DNA of 64,000 nt from Rebecca billardiae RCC1528 (taxonomy: Eukaryota; Haptophyta). Numbering within the stretch: the stretch's first letter is position 1; each line of letters opens with the position of its first letter. The stretch spans positions 3,472,001-3,536,000 of the forward strand of contig OZ251224.1 in the NCBI GenBank assembly GCA_965240325.2, read 5' to 3'. The notes beneath the pieces are model-generated. The model was not told where the DNA came from. It searched no databases and worked only from the letters and a program-made list of their open reading frames with translations. The position numbers and the translations under genes were made by a program. Below, in pieces: positions 1-10,700 of the stretch.

Positions 1-318
1 GCCTTCGACGGACATGACCACCACCCTGCGCTGGGAGACCCCGTTGAAACGCTTGGTCATGGGCGTGGCCTCCAGACGCGCATCCAGGCGCAACATTCTG
101 TCCGAGAGCAGGTAGCCTGGAATCTCGCCGTCACCCGTCACGAGGAACTCTGTATACACCTCGGGAATCCAGAGCCCCACCGGGGCTTTGTTGCCATCGC
201 GCGCAACGTGCGTCAACTTGCCGTGCTCCACCAGCGGCTGCACAGCCACATAGCGCCTATAGTCGGCGGCGGTCGCCGACGAGTTCTCCGTGCCCGGCTC
301 GCCTGGCCTCCGCGACAT
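1..318 (-). CDS. Unrecognised protein, N-terminal part (runs off left edge)
   Basis: An open frame of 106 codons starts at an ATG at 318 (MSRRPGEPGTENSSA...) and is still open at the window edge. The first 20 residues are Ser/Ala-rich and look disordered. After that comes ordered-looking sequence containing LVEHGKLTHVARDGNKAPVG and LWIPEVYTEFLVTGDGEIPG. I do not recognise the family. Codon use is GC-rich like the neighbours. It is transcribed in the same direction as the AATF-like gene, with 324 bp of repeat-bearing DNA between them, so it has its own upstream region. The start is the only in-frame ATG near the beginning of the open stretch. The product cannot be named without the rest of the gene. 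Confidence 0.55.
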   Translation of the reverse strand, partial: MSRRPGEPGTENSSATAADYRRYVAVQPLVEHGKLTHVARDGNKAPVGLWIPEVYTEFLVTGDGEIPGYLLSDRMLRLDARLEATPMTKRFNGVSQRRVVVMSVEG

Positions 319-440
319 CGTGAAGTGAAAGACTTTCGCCTTCGTGCGCTGCGCGCGTTTTATTTGTTTTTCCCGACGCGAGCTGGTCCGGTCCTCCTGG
401 GATCACCGGACGGAGCCAGCCGCCGACGTGGTGATGACAG

Positions 441-473
441 TACAGTTTACTATGTTTTAACGTGCACACTTGG
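441..473 (-). repeat. Dispersed motif B, copy 1
   Basis: On the minus strand this reads CCAAGTGTGCACGTTAAAAC followed by ATAGTAAACTGTA. Near-identical copies lie at 44921-44956 and 59510-59544 on the plus strand, and a shorter one near 42848. It sits directly next to the 45-bp element at 482-530, downstream of the AATF-like gene. Confidence 0.75.
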
Positions 474-481
474 TTCAGTCG

Positions 482-530
482 TACAGTTTACTAAGAATAA
501 GAGACGCACACAGCTCAGGCAGGCGAGATT
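482..530 (+). repeat. 45-bp dispersed element A, copy 1
   Basis: The element runs from TACAGTTTACTAAGAATAAG through AGACGCACACAGCTCAGGCA to GGCGAGATT. Near-exact copies occur at 26022-26070 and 29437-29486 (plus strand) and 42647-42685 (minus strand). A partial copy lies at 25678-25705 (minus). Here it lies 113 bp beyond the stop codon of the minus-strand AATF-like gene, so it may be in that gene's 3' flank. The rest of 319-642 shows no gene. Confidence 0.85.
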
Positions 531-642
531 CAGTACAGTAGTAGTCTTAGAGTACATTAGTGAGGATCTGTCAGATGCATGACAGCCTGAAGTTACTACG
601 CAGCACGTGCGTGCACGACACTCGCGTGGCACCGCTGCGCCT

Positions 643-2350
643 TCAGAACCCCACGGTCACAATCTGCGGGGCACGCTCGCGGTCCTTCCCGCCCGCCGGC
701 GCGCTGCCGAACACGTTGGCAAAGAGCTCGTGCAGAGCCACCGGCTCGGCGACCGGCGTGGGGAACATGAAGTTCTGCAGCTTGGGGTGCAGCTCGTACG
801 ACACCTTCCGTCCCTTGCTCGCGCGGCGGTCGACGTCGCGCTTGCGCCGCTTGAGCGCCGGCCGGGCCACGCCGGCGTCGGCCGCGACGGCGCTATCTGC
901 GTGCCGGTCCACAAAGTCCTGCCGGGGCGCGGCGCGCGTGCGTGCACGCGCGCGGGGCGTTTTCGCGTTGGGCGCATGCAGCACCGCGGCGTGCGCGGCC
1001 GCGGGGGGCGGCGCCGGCGCGCGGAGGCGCCGCGGGCGCCGCGCGCACCTTGAGCTGCGCGTGGTACAGATCCGTGTCGTCATACACGTGCACCGAGCTC
1101 GCGCCCTCCCCTGCGCTCGCACCGGCCGCCGCGCCGTCGCCGCCCGCGCCGGCCACCGCCTGCTGCTGCGCGGCGCGTCGATAGCCGAGGGGAAGCGCGC
1201 CCGTTCGGATCGTGTGCGCGCGAGAGATGAGCCTCGAGGAGTCGGCGAGGACCGCCTCCACCTGCTGGCCGATGTTGCGGTGGAACGCCTTGAACTGCTT
1301 CCCGGAGCCGCCCGCGCCGCCCGTGTCCGCCAGCCCCGCGCGCCCGGCCCACTCGTCGAGCGACGAGATTGCATCTGGCAGCAGCGCGCTCGTGTGTGCC
1401 TCCGTCTGCTGCCACGCGCGGCGCACGCGCGCGTCGAGGTCGCCGGCGTGGCTCTGCGGCTCCGCCTCGTCGTCGTCGGCGCGCTCGCCGTTGCGCAGCG
1501 AGCGCGAGAGCGCGAGCAGGTCCGCGCACAGGCCGAGGGCCTCCTCCGCCGCCGCCGTGTGCGCGCTCCTGTGCTCGCGCGTGTGCGCGGCCCCTTCGCG
1601 CAGCAGTTCGGGCTCGGGCAGCCGGTTGGCGCACGCGAGCGCCTTGTGCAGCAGGATGCGCACGTTGAAGACCTGCTCCCACGCCGCGCGCTGCGCCGAG
1701 GCCTCCCTCGCGCGCTTGAGCTCGCGCTGGCTCTGCTGCTGCAGCTGCTGCGCCAGGCTCGCCTCCTCCGCGTCCAGCTCAGCCCACGCCGCCCGCAGCG
1801 CCTCGGGCTCGTCCGAGTCCAAGCCGCGCGCGCCGTTCTGCGCGGTGGCAGCCGCGGGCTTGCGTGCCACGCGAGCCTGGCTGCCACCGCCGGCATCGGC
1901 GCCATCGCCATCCTCATCATCCTCCTCCTCCTCCTCGCTGTCACTCGACGCGCCCTCGGCGCCACCATCGCTTCTCGCCTCGTCGCCAATATCAGCGTCG
2001 TCGTCGTCGTCATCGTCATCCTCCTCGCCCTCGTCCTCCGACTCCTCCACCGCCGCCGCCTGGGGTTTCTTCTTGGGCTTCGCGCCGCCCGCCCCAAACT
2101 GTGCCTCCCACTGGGCCCTCGTCGTGCGCTTGGTCGGGTAGCGCTGTGTCACCTCATCCAGCTCGCCCGCCATTCGCTTCCGGCGCGTCCGCAGCGCGTC
2201 TTGATCGAGTGCCTCCTCGCCGTCCTCCGGGGCGAACACGCGCGCTCCGTCATCCATGAAGCCATCGCCGTCGGGATCGAAGTCCGCGACGGGCTTTGGG
2301 TCCAACAGCGCCGCGATCTCGTCCGCGACGTACTTGCTGGCCTTCACCAT
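643..2350 (-). CDS. AATF: AATF/Che-1/Bfr2-like ribosome biogenesis factor
   Basis: Two exons, 2350-1049 and 918-643, give 525 residues. The intron (130 bp) has donor GTGCGC after AAG and acceptor GGCAG before GACTTTGTG, in phase 0. The start is the ATG of MVKASKYVADEI; the frame is open upstream but has only a GTG. Order: short N-terminus with DFDPDGDGFMDD, an acidic Asp/Glu tract around residues 95-150, a helical AATF region with Gln-rich coiled coil, and VHVYDDTDLYHAQLK just before the intron. Exon 2 carries RRASKGRKVSYELHPKLQNF, the TRAUB-domain signature. Known role of the family: nucleolar small-subunit pre-rRNA processing (yeast Bfr2). The protein ends shortly after the TRAUB region, as in homologues. 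It is divergent from MSH4. Confidence 0.92.
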
Positions 2351-2501
2351 CGCTGCGCGTGCCCAGGGCCGCTTCCACAGTCCGGCCAGGGCCACCCGTC
2401 CGGATCTTAGCCGTGCGTGTTGCAGTCAGCTCACCAAGCTCTGTCACCGGCCGCCGCCCCACGCATTCGCGCACTCGCGAGCGCGCGCCGCCTGCTACGC
2501 C
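2351..2501. promoter_or_regulatory. Divergent promoter between AATF-like gene and MSH4
   Basis: Only 151 bp separate the two start codons, which point away from each other, so both promoters must lie here or inside the coding ends. No TATA box is visible; the segment is GC-rich. Confidence 0.55.
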
Positions 2502-5012
2502 ATGGGCTCTCGGCGAGGCCCTTCGCCCATGGCGATCACCCCCGACCGGCTCTCTACGGTCGCACCCGGTGCGAACGACGCGCCGCTCAGCCGCTACGTC
2601 CTCACGCTCGTCGAGAACACTCGCCGCGAGGTCGGGCTCGCCGCAGTCGACCTCGAGGGCGCGCCCGAGATCTCGCTCTGCCAGCTGGCAGATGACAAGG
2701 TGTACTCCAAGTCGATGAGCATGCTCGCGCGATACGAGCCGACCGTCGTCGTCTACTGCGCGAGCGCCGGCAAAGGCGACGTCATCGGTGGCCTCGCCGG
2801 GACGGTTCGCCGATCGGACATCGCGTCGGCGCACTGCGATGCGTTCCCGCGCAAGTTCTTCTCGGAGCAGGCGGGACTCGAGCGCGTGCGCGAGCTGTCG
2901 GTGAAGGGCGAGGCGGCGACTGTCGAGAACGAGCTCGCCCCGCTTTACCTCGCGCTCGCCGCGGCTAACGCGCTCGTCGAGTACTGCCGGTGGAAGCTGG
3001 GCGCGCACATGCATGCGCACGCGGTGCGCTTCAAGCTCGTGCAGGTGAGCGGCTACATGCTCGTCGACCCGTCGACGCTGGCGAACCTGGAGGTGCTCGC
3101 GAACGCGCGGACGGGCGACACCAAGCAGTGCCTCTTCGGCGTGCTCAACAAGTGCCGCACGCGCGGCGGCCAGCGGCTGCTCCGCGCGTCGCTGCGCATG
3201 CCGCTTCGCGACCGCCCTTCGATCGTCGCGCGGCAGGCGTGCGTGCAGGAGCTGCTCAGCTCGAACAAGCTCTTCGAGGACGCGCTGCGCGCGCTCGAGC
3301 CCTTCGGCGACGTGGACGCGGTGCTTCGCGCCATCTCGCGCAAGCAGCCCGCCGAGGGCGCCGCGGGCACGCAGCAGGCCGGCCTCCAGGCGCGCGCGGT
3401 CGCGCAGCTCACCGGTCTGCTCCGGCTGCGCCACCTGCTCGGCCTGGTGGCGCAGCTCGAGGGCGCGCTCACGCAGAAGGGCACGCGCGAGCCGGAGTCG
3501 GCGATCCTGCGCAAGTGCGTCGAGCAGCTGCGCCGCCCGGCGCTCGGCGCCATCATCGCGCGGCTCGACGCCGTGATCAGCCCCGACCTCGACCTCTCCC
3601 GCGCCAAGCAGCCGGGCACGCACGTCGAGGCGCTGCGCGAGGGCATCAGCTCTGTGCTCGACCACACGCGCGCCGTGTGGCGCCAGTCGTACAAGGACCT
3701 GCACACGCTCGTGGACATGTACAACGAGGACGCGTCGGGCGCGCGCGTGTTCTCGCTCGGGTACAACCCGCGCCGCGGCTACCACCTCAACGCGCCGCTC
3801 TCCGTGCGCGCCGACCTCGACGGCACGTTCCTGCATGTCGCGCACGTCTCGAAGAAGACGCTCGCGTGCTCGACCTCGCAGCTTGAGCAGGTGAACGCGC
3901 GCATGCGCAAGACGTACGAGGAGATCGTGCTGCTCAACGACAAGGAGATCGAGGACGTGCTCAAGGCGGTGCGCGCCGACATGCTCCACCTCTACCTCCT
4001 CTCCGAGTCCATCCACCTCGTCGACATGATGGCCGCGCTCGCCGAGCTCGCCACGCTCTCGTCCGAGGAGTACGTTCTGCCCGAGATAACGGCGGACGGC
4101 CCGCTGGTCGTGCGCAGCGGGCGGCACGTGCTGCTCGAGCACCTGGGGAGCGTGGACGAGCCGATGCCGAACAGCGTGTACCTCTCCGAGGCGTCCAACT
4201 TCGTGCTCCTCACCGGGCCCAACATGAGCGGCAAGTCCACGCTGCTGCAGCAGAACATGCTGATCGTGCTCCTCGCGCACATCGGCGCGCTCGTGCCGGC
4301 GCAGTTTGCGTCCGTGCCCGTCTTCGACCGGCTCTTCTCGCGGCTCGGCTCGGGTGACTGCCTCGAGTCGAACGCCTCGACGTTCACCGTCGAGATGCTC
4401 GACGTGGCGCACATCGCGAAGGCCATCGCGCACGAGCCGGAGATGCGCGCGCTCGTCGTCATCGACGAGCTCGGCCGCGGCACCTCCAACAGCGAGGGCC
4501 TCGCGATCGCGTGGGCGGTCGCGGAGCACCTCGCAGAGTCGCGCCGGCTCTACTCGCTCTTCGCGACGCACTTCTTGCAGCTGCAGGACCTGGCGAAGCT
4601 GTACGCGAACGTGCGCTGCTTCACCATGACCGTCGTGCAGGATGTGCAGAACGCGCGCTTCGCCATGCCGCACCGCATGACCGAGGGCACGAGCGAGCGG
4701 CTCGACCTGCTCACCGGCGCGCTCGCAGCGGTCGCGGGCATCCCGCCAAGCTTCACCGAGCGCGCGCGCGCGATCGCAGCGTCGCTGAGCGAGCGGACCA
4801 TCTGCGCGGTGACGACGACCACGGAGAAGTGCGCCACTCACCGCATCGCTGAGATGTGCCTCAACCTACGCCACAGCTCGCTCACCGAGGACTCGGCCGA
4901 GCTGCGCACGATGCTGCTCGAGCTACAGCAGGAGGCGCGTGTGGTCGTCGGCAGCGCGCAGCCTGGCACTGCCGGCTGCGCGGCGCCAGACGGCGTCGTC
5001 GACTGTGCGTGA
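2502..5012 (+). CDS. MSH4: MutS homologue 4 (meiotic recombination)
   Basis: A single-exon gene of 836 residues. The chosen start is the ATG of MGSRRGPSP; the frame is open further upstream but lacks coding character there and would run into the divergent gene. The N-terminal connector region (VGLAAVDLEGAPEISLCQLA) and the core/lever segment (CLFGVLNKCRTRGGQRLLRA) match MSH4 rather than mismatch-repair MutS. The ATPase has Walker A GPNMSGKST near residue 571, LESNASTFTVEM, Walker B VVIDELGRGT near 650 and FATHF. Known role: MSH4-MSH5 clamps stabilise meiotic crossover intermediates (ZMM pathway). The mismatch-binding N-terminal domain I of MutS is absent, as in other MSH4 proteins. It shows that the organism has, or recently had, meiosis. 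Confidence 0.93.
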   Translation: MGSRRGPSPMAITPDRLSTVAPGANDAPLSRYVLTLVENTRREVGLAAVDLEGAPEISLCQLADDKVYSKSMSMLARYEPTVVVYCASAGKGDVIGGLAGTVRRSDIASAHCDAFPRKFFSEQAGLERVRELSVKGEAATVENELAPLYLALAAANALVEYCRWKLGAHMHAHAVRFKLVQVSGYMLVDPSTLANLEVLANARTGDTKQCLFGVLNKCRTRGGQRLLRASLRMPLRDRPSIVARQACVQELLSSNKLFEDALRALEPFGDVDAVLRAISRKQPAEGAAGTQQAGLQARAVAQLTGLLRLRHLLGLVAQLEGALTQKGTREPESAILRKCVEQLRRPALGAIIARLDAVISPDLDLSRAKQPGTHVEALREGISSVLDHTRAVWRQSYKDLHTLVDMYNEDASGARVFSLGYNPRRGYHLNAPLSVRADLDGTFLHVAHVSKKTLACSTSQLEQVNARMRKTYEEIVLLNDKEIEDVLKAVRADMLHLYLLSESIHLVDMMAALAELATLSSEEYVLPEITADGPLVVRSGRHVLLEHLGSVDEPMPNSVYLSEASNFVLLTGPNMSGKSTLLQQNMLIVLLAHIGALVPAQFASVPVFDRLFSRLGSGDCLESNASTFTVEMLDVAHIAKAIAHEPEMRALVVIDELGRGTSNSEGLAIAWAVAEHLAESRRLYSLFATHFLQLQDLAKLYANVRCFTMTVVQDVQNARFAMPHRMTEGTSERLDLLTGALAAVAGIPPSFTERARAIAASLSERTICAVTTTTEKCATHRIAEMCLNLRHSSLTEDSAELRTMLLELQQEARVVVGSAQPGTAGCAAPDGVVDCA

Positions 5013-5505
5013 TCATAGCCCGCAGCCGCCCGCGCTACCCGGGACCCCGCCAGCCCCAGTTGGCGGGGCCGGGCCCAGGCCGGAGGCCCAGCCCCGGGCC
5101 CCGGGGGCACCGGACCGCACCGGTCGCGCCCGCTAGCCCCCGCCCGCTACGGAGTCGGAGTTCCGATTCCGAATTGACCAATGGCAATGCGGGCAATGAC
5201 TCCCGCAGGCCGCAATGACCGCGTTGATCAATTCCGCCGCCTGCGCCATGACGAGTCCCTGAAATTAGATATAGGGCGGACTTCGTCACTATGAAGCACA
5301 CGTGCGTCATGCTAGGGACTGGCGCTCAGGCTACGCAGTGACTCGACTGTCACACTGAATGAGCTAGGGCTGCCAGTAGGGACGCTGTCGAACCGCGAGA
5401 ACGTAGCCTCAGCAAGCGCTTCGCGGCGGCTCCGCCGTCCAACTTGGCACTGCATACTCCCGATGCATGGGCTGAGTGAGAGGTGCACACGTTGACGGCA
5501 TCTTC
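5013..5505. other. Intergenic, no gene seen
   Basis: This is convergent space between MSH4 and the thioredoxin gene. It is very GC-rich at 5030-5150, with runs of CCCGGG and CCCC, then more balanced. Open frames here have no protein-like composition. Both 3' ends must be processed within it; no clear poly(A) signal is visible. Confidence 0.5.
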
Positions 5506-5955
5506 TCATTGAGGGGCGGGCTTGGGACCGTCGAAGAAGAGGTGCTCGATCCAGGCCGTGATCTCATCCTGCATGAGCGCGCCCTCGAGGCGCCCTACGA
5601 CATTCTTGTCCTTGATGAAGAGCAGTGTTGGCAGGGCATGGACACGCAGGTACTCCGCAAGATCATCCTCTACGTCCGCATCGATCTTTCCGATGCGCAC
5701 GCGCTCGCCGTACGCGTCGGCCACCTTGTCGAGCTGCGGGGCCATAAGCTGGCACGGCCCGCACCAGTGCGCATACACGTCCACGAGGAGCGGCGTGGAA
5801 GCTTGCGCGGCGGCACTGAAAGTTTCCACGTTCATGTCCTCGGCCTTGCCCAGCATGGTCACGCGTGAGCGTGACAACGCCCGACCGCTCCATGCGGCGG
5901 CTCTTGGCGTGATTGGCGACACCGCGCTGGCGGCCAAGAGCGCGACGCACCACAT
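5506..5955 (-). CDS. Thioredoxin with N-terminal targeting leader
   Basis: 149 residues in one exon. The ATG at 5955 begins a hydrophobic leader (MWCVALLAASAVSPITP), then an Arg/Ser-rich stretch to about residue 33. This looks like a signal peptide followed by a short transit-like segment, which suggests plastid or other endomembrane-derived delivery. The thioredoxin fold follows, with the active site WCGPC at residues 64-68 inside VDVYAHWCGPCQLMAPQLDK, and the cis-proline motif HALPTLLF. Both redox cysteines are present, so it should be an active dithiol-disulfide oxidoreductase. The exact plastid thioredoxin class is not determined. It is divergent from the WD40 gene, with 212 bp between the start codons. 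Confidence 0.9.
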   Translation of the reverse strand: MWCVALLAASAVSPITPRAAAWSGRALSRSRVTMLGKAEDMNVETFSAAAQASTPLLVDVYAHWCGPCQLMAPQLDKVADAYGERVRIGKIDADVEDDLAEYLRVHALPTLLFIKDKNVVGRLEGALMQDEITAWIEHLFFDGPKPAPQ

Positions 5956-6167
5956 GGCTCGGCGAACGACGTCGATCGGGCCCGCGCGAGCTCGCGATGG
6001 TTGATGTCGTGGGTGCGCACCCGAGATGACCGCGCTGTTTTAGATAGTGCGTTACGTGAGTAAGGGGACTAAATAGAGGGCGAGCCTGAAGTCGAAGAGA
6101 CTTCTCAGACGAGCCGCGCGGCGGCTCCACGGCCGCACCCGCGCGGCTTTGGTCCGTGGCGCGCACG
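5956..6167. promoter_or_regulatory. Divergent promoter, thioredoxin / WD40 gene
   Basis: 212 bp lie between the opposing start codons. It contains a less GC-rich stretch around 6030-6080 (TTTTAGATAGTGCG, ACTAAATAGAGG) in otherwise GC-rich DNA. A shared promoter is inferred from position only. Confidence 0.45.
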
Positions 6168-7298
6168 ATGGCGCGCATGAGCGCCATCGGCGAGCTGCTC
6201 GCCAAGCGTCCCGTCGACGCCATCGCCATCTGCAAAGGTGCCAACCCCACGAAGCTCGCTGTGTCCACCTCCTCCCTCTTCGACTCGGTGTTTGACGGCC
6301 GGGTCCTGCTTGGCTTTGTGAGCGACGATGGTTGCGCGCGCGCCGAGCATGCGATTCCGATGCCCGTGGGCAGCTCCTCGCTCGACTTTGTGAGCGAGGA
6401 CGTGCTCGCGGTGGGTGGAGACGACGGGATCGTCCGCATCATCTCCACGTCGTGCGCCCGGCGGCTCACCGAGCTCGTCGAGCACGACGGTGCGATCACC
6501 TGCGTGCGCACAGCGCCTGATGACGGCACGCGGATCGCATCGTGCGGCTCGGATGCGCAGCTCAAGCTGTGGAGCCTCGCGCGGCCAGAGGCGGCGGATC
6601 AGACCATTGCTGCGGACCCGTCGGATCCCCTGGTCGCGCTCCGCTTCGTCGGCCCCGTCTGCGTCCTCTGTGCGTCTCGACACGGCGCTGTGTGCGTGTG
6701 GGACGTGCGCGCGCCGCCCGGCGCGAGGTGCGTTGTGCGCGCGGCGCGCCTCCCGGCTGCGGCGGGCACGGCGAGGGCGGAGCTGGGCGTCGCAAGCATC
6801 AGCGCGCTCGACTGTGCCGCGGCAGATCTCTCCGCGCCGATCGCGCTGGGTACCGACGCTGGGCTCGTGGCGCTCTTCGACTGGCGCTTGCCTGGCGGCA
6901 CGCACACAGACCGTGCCGGCGGGCTCGATGCTGGGCGGACGCTGGCACCGCTCCTGACCTTTGCCGCGGCGCGCGGCCAGCGCACGCAGGGCGTCGAGCT
7001 GCGCGCAGCGCCCTCGGCGGCTGGCTGGGTGCAGCGGGTGCGCGCACTGCACTTTGTGAGCGGTGCGGACGGGCGCGCCCTCGCGACTGCCTCCGGGAGC
7101 GCATGCACGGTGCACGCCACGCTGGATGGCTTGCCACTTGCCACATACACGCACGACGAGCCGCTGGTCGACGTGTGCAGCGTGCCGTGGCCGGGCGCGA
7201 CGGCGCGCGCGGAGGCGGCGTCGGACGCGCTCCTGCTGCTGGGTAGCGTGGATCGGCGCGTCGTGACGGCGCATGTGGGCCGTGGAGGCAACGCCTGA
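6168..7298 (+). CDS. WD40-repeat protein, possibly Nup43-like
   Basis: 376 residues, single exon. In-frame ATGs lie at 6168 and 6177; upstream there is only a GTG. WD40 blades are recognisable from internal signatures: VGGDDGIVRIISTS, IASCGSDAQLKLWSL, ASRHGAVCVWDVRA, LGTDAGLVALFDWRL and a C-terminal LLLLGSVDRRVVTAHV. The spacing fits a single propeller with several divergent blades, and there is no other domain. Length and the weak final blade recall the nucleoporin Nup43 of the Y-complex, but WDR77-like or other small WD40 scaffolds remain possible, so I give no gene symbol. As a WD40 protein it should act as a scaffold rather than an enzyme. Confidence 0.8.
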   Translation: MARMSAIGELLAKRPVDAIAICKGANPTKLAVSTSSLFDSVFDGRVLLGFVSDDGCARAEHAIPMPVGSSSLDFVSEDVLAVGGDDGIVRIISTSCARRLTELVEHDGAITCVRTAPDDGTRIASCGSDAQLKLWSLARPEAADQTIAADPSDPLVALRFVGPVCVLCASRHGAVCVWDVRAPPGARCVVRAARLPAAAGTARAELGVASISALDCAAADLSAPIALGTDAGLVALFDWRLPGGTHTDRAGGLDAGRTLAPLLTFAAARGQRTQGVELRAAPSAAGWVQRVRALHFVSGADGRALATASGSACTVHATLDGLPLATYTHDEPLVDVCSVPWPGATARAEAASDALLLLGSVDRRVVTAHVGRGGNA

Positions 7299-7708
7299 GC
7301 CCGGCCGGGGGGCGGCCCGTGTGCGGGCCCGTCTGGCGGTCCTCGTGAATGGTCGCGCGCTCAGAACTGCGCGCTGACTTGTGGTAAATTCCTCCATTCT
7401 GCGATTCTTTTCCATGCAGAGTGCCTCCGCCGCCGCCGGAGTAGATGATGGCAGCCGGGCGAAATTCATCGGCGGAGATTGGACGTTGGCACTGTGGAGA
7501 TTTGCCCGGGCTCCGAATTCCGAAGGCCGCTTGTCGGCTGATTCGGTGATTCCGTCCACCCCAGCGCGCCTTCGGCAGGACTTCCGACGGGATCCGGCGC
7601 ACATGCGACGAATCTTGGTGCTCCGGAGCGATCACGGGCGCCCTCGGCCGGCTTCATCACCGTCGTCGGCTCCATCAAGTCGCGTGCACGGCTGTCGACC
7701 GCGCCGCA
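7299..7708. other. Upstream region of acetyl-CoA carboxylase gene, no gene seen
   Basis: This 410-bp stretch lies 5' of the acetyl-CoA carboxylase gene. It includes a lower-GC stretch at 7370-7420. No TATA box or clear ORF is seen. The 3' end of the WD40 gene and the promoter of the carboxylase gene are expected here. Confidence 0.45.
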
Positions 7709-10700
7709 ATGATGCGCGTCGCGCTGCTGCTGAGCGCGCTCGCGTGCGCCCACTCGCTGGTCTCGCCAGCGGGTCTGGCGCCGCGCACGGGTGCGACTGC
7801 TTTCGCCCCCACCGCCAAGCTCTCTGCCGCGTCGGTCGCCGATCCGGCCGTGCACCGCTCGCGCATTGCGCGCGCGGTCGGGTCGGGCCGGCGCGCGCGC
7901 ATCCACGCGACCGCGACCGATCTGCCGGCGGCGGCCGTCTCCCAGTCTGAGGCCGATGCGAAGCTCGTCAAGTACGTCAACGACCGCGGTGGCAAGCGGG
8001 TGTGCGCACACGCGCGCAGCATCGCACGCGGCCGCGCGTGCAGTCGTGGCACGCGCTGATTGCGTGCGCGGACGAGGCCGCTGCTGCATCGGGTGGGCAC
8101 GGCGGGCGGTGCGGGCTGGCATGCAGGCTGTGCGGGTGGGTGAGACCATGCCTGGCCGGCCCTGCGCGTGTGCGCGGAGGGGGTTGCCCCGCGCTGCGTG
8201 CGGCCGGCGCTGGCGCGCACAGTGCATTTCTGACTGGCACCCCAACTGCGCTTCGCTCGCCGCCGCGCCGCGCGCGCGCGCCTCCGGCTCGCGGCTCCGG
8301 CCCGCGCCGCCGCGCCGCCGCGCAGGTGATCCGCAAGGTGCTCATCGCGAACAACGGCATGGCCTCGCTCAAGACCATCATGTCCATCCGCCAGTGGGCA
8401 TACATGGAGTTTGGCGACGAGCGCGTGATCCAGTTCATCGTGCTCGCGACGCCAGAGGACCTCGCGGCCAACGCCGAGTTCATCCGCCGCGCGGACGACT
8501 TCGTCGAGGTGCCCGGCGGCTCGAACGCGAACAACTACGCGAACGTGCAGCTCATCGCGGACACGGCCGTCGCGCAGCAGGTCGACGCCGTCATGGTCGG
8601 CTGGGGCCACGCGTCCGAGAACCCGAAGCTCCCCGACATGCTGACCGAGCTCTCGGCGCAGCTCGGCCGCGAGATCACCTTCGTCGGCCCGACGGCGCCG
8701 GTGATGCGCGTGCTCGGCGACAAGATCGGCTCGACGCTGCTCGCGCAGGCGGCCGACGTCTCCACCATGCCGTGGAACGGCGACGGCCTCACCGCCACCA
8801 TCGACGAGAACGGCGACATCCCGGCCGACGTGTTTGACTCTGCGTGCATCCACTCGGAGGAGGAGGCGGTGGAGTCGGCCAACAGGATCGGCTACCCGGT
8901 GATGCTCAAGGCGTCGGAGGGCGGCGGCGGCAAGGGCATCCGCAAGGCGCTGAACGAGGAGGAGCTGCGCGCGGGCTACCCCCAGGTCGTGAACGAGGTG
9001 CCCGGCTCGCCCGTCTTCCTGATGAAGCTGTGCGCGCAGGCGCGCCACCTGGAGGTGCAGATCATCGGAGACGAGCACGGCAACGCGATCGCGCTCAACG
9101 GCCGCGACTGCTCGACGCAGCGGCGGCACCAGAAGATCTTCGAGGAGGGCCCGCCGACGATCGCGCCGCCGGAGGTGTTCCGCGAGATGGAGAACGCCGC
9201 CGTCCGCCTCTGCAAGGAGATCGGCTACCGCTCCGCCGGCACGGTCGAGTACCTGTACAACGCCGAGACGAAGACGTACTTCTTCCTCGAGCTCAACCCG
9301 CGGCTGCAGGTCGAGCACCCGGTGACGGAGGGGCTGACGGGCGTGTCGCTGCCGGCGACGCAGCTGCAGGTGGCGATGGGGATCCCGCTGAACAAGGTGC
9401 CGCAGGTCCGCGCCTTCTACGCCCGCGACCCGTACTCCCTCGCCGACGACCTCGACCTCGCCAACTCGGAGCCGGCGCCGATCCCGCGGCACGTGATTGC
9501 GGCGCGCATCACCGCCGAGAACCCGGACGAGGGCTTCAAGCCGACGTCGGGCCGGATCGACCGGATCAACTTCCAGTCGACGGGCAACGTGTGGGGCTAC
9601 TTCTCCGTCACGGCCAACGGCGGCGTGCACGAGTACGCCGACTCGCAGTTCGGCCACCTCTTCGCGTCCGGCCCGACGCGCGAGGCGGCGCGCAAGTCGC
9701 TCGTGCTCGCGCTCAAGGAGCTCTTCATCCACGGCGAGATCCGCACGACGGTGGAGTACCTGATCCAGCTGCTCGAGACGGACACGTTCAAGGACAACAC
9801 GCTGGACACGGCGTGGCTCGACGGCCTCATCGCCTCGCGCTCGCTCGGCATCGCGATGGACGCGCCCGACGTGGTGATGTGCGCCTCGGTCGTGCGCGCG
9901 TTCCGCCGCGTCGCCGAGGCGCAGGAGGCGTTCCTCCTCGCGCTGCAGAAGGGCCAGCTCTCGACGTCGCCGCTGCTCGAGGTGCGGCAGTTCCAGATGG
10001 AGACGACGCACGAGAACGTCAAGTACCTCTTCGACGTGAAGCGCACCTCGCCCGACACCTTCACCATGACGATCAACGGCGAGTCGACCACGGTCAAGGT
10101 CCGGCAGATGGCCGACGGCTCGCTGCTCATCATGTACCGCGGCTCGACCCACCAGGTGTTCGCGACCGAGGAGCCGCTCGGGCTGCGCATGGTGCTCGAC
10201 GGCGTGACGGTGCTGCTGCCCAAGGCGTACGACCCGTCGGAGCTCCGCTCGGACACCACCGGCAAGGTCGTGCGCTACCTCAAGCCCGAGGGCGAGACCG
10301 TCGAGCGCGGCGAGCCGTACGTCGAGGTCGAGGCGATGAAGATGATCATGCCCCTCAAGGCAGGCGAGACGGGCGTCGTCACGCCGACCAAGCAGGCGGG
10401 GTCGATCATCCAGCAGGGCGACCTGCTCGCGACGCTCGAGCTGGCCGACCCGTCCAAGGTGCAGCGCATCACTAACTTCGAGGGCGAGCTCAAGCTCCCC
10501 GCCGCGCCCACCTGGACCGCCGAGCCCGAGAAGACGGTCCTCGAGACGGCGCGCGCCGCGTACGACGACCTGCTGCTCGTCTTTGACGGCTACGAGAAGG
10601 AGGTGGAGCCGCTGGTGCAGACGCTGCTGCGCGCGCTCTCGGACCGCACGCTGCTGCCGCTCACGGCGCTCGACGCGATGGCCAACCTGGGCAACAAGCT

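Noticed and set aside
2351-2395. Extending the AATF-like protein by 15 residues to 2395
   Set aside because: The extension would start at GTG; the first ATG is at 2350 and its product begins with a typical N-terminus.
2250-4841. 863-codon minus-strand frame opposite MSH4
   Set aside because: The same antisense effect. MSH4 motifs on the plus strand are unmistakable, and the minus translation is low complexity.
6156-6167. Starting the WD40 protein at 6156
   Set aside because: The codon there is GTG; ATGs at 6168 and 6177 are available.
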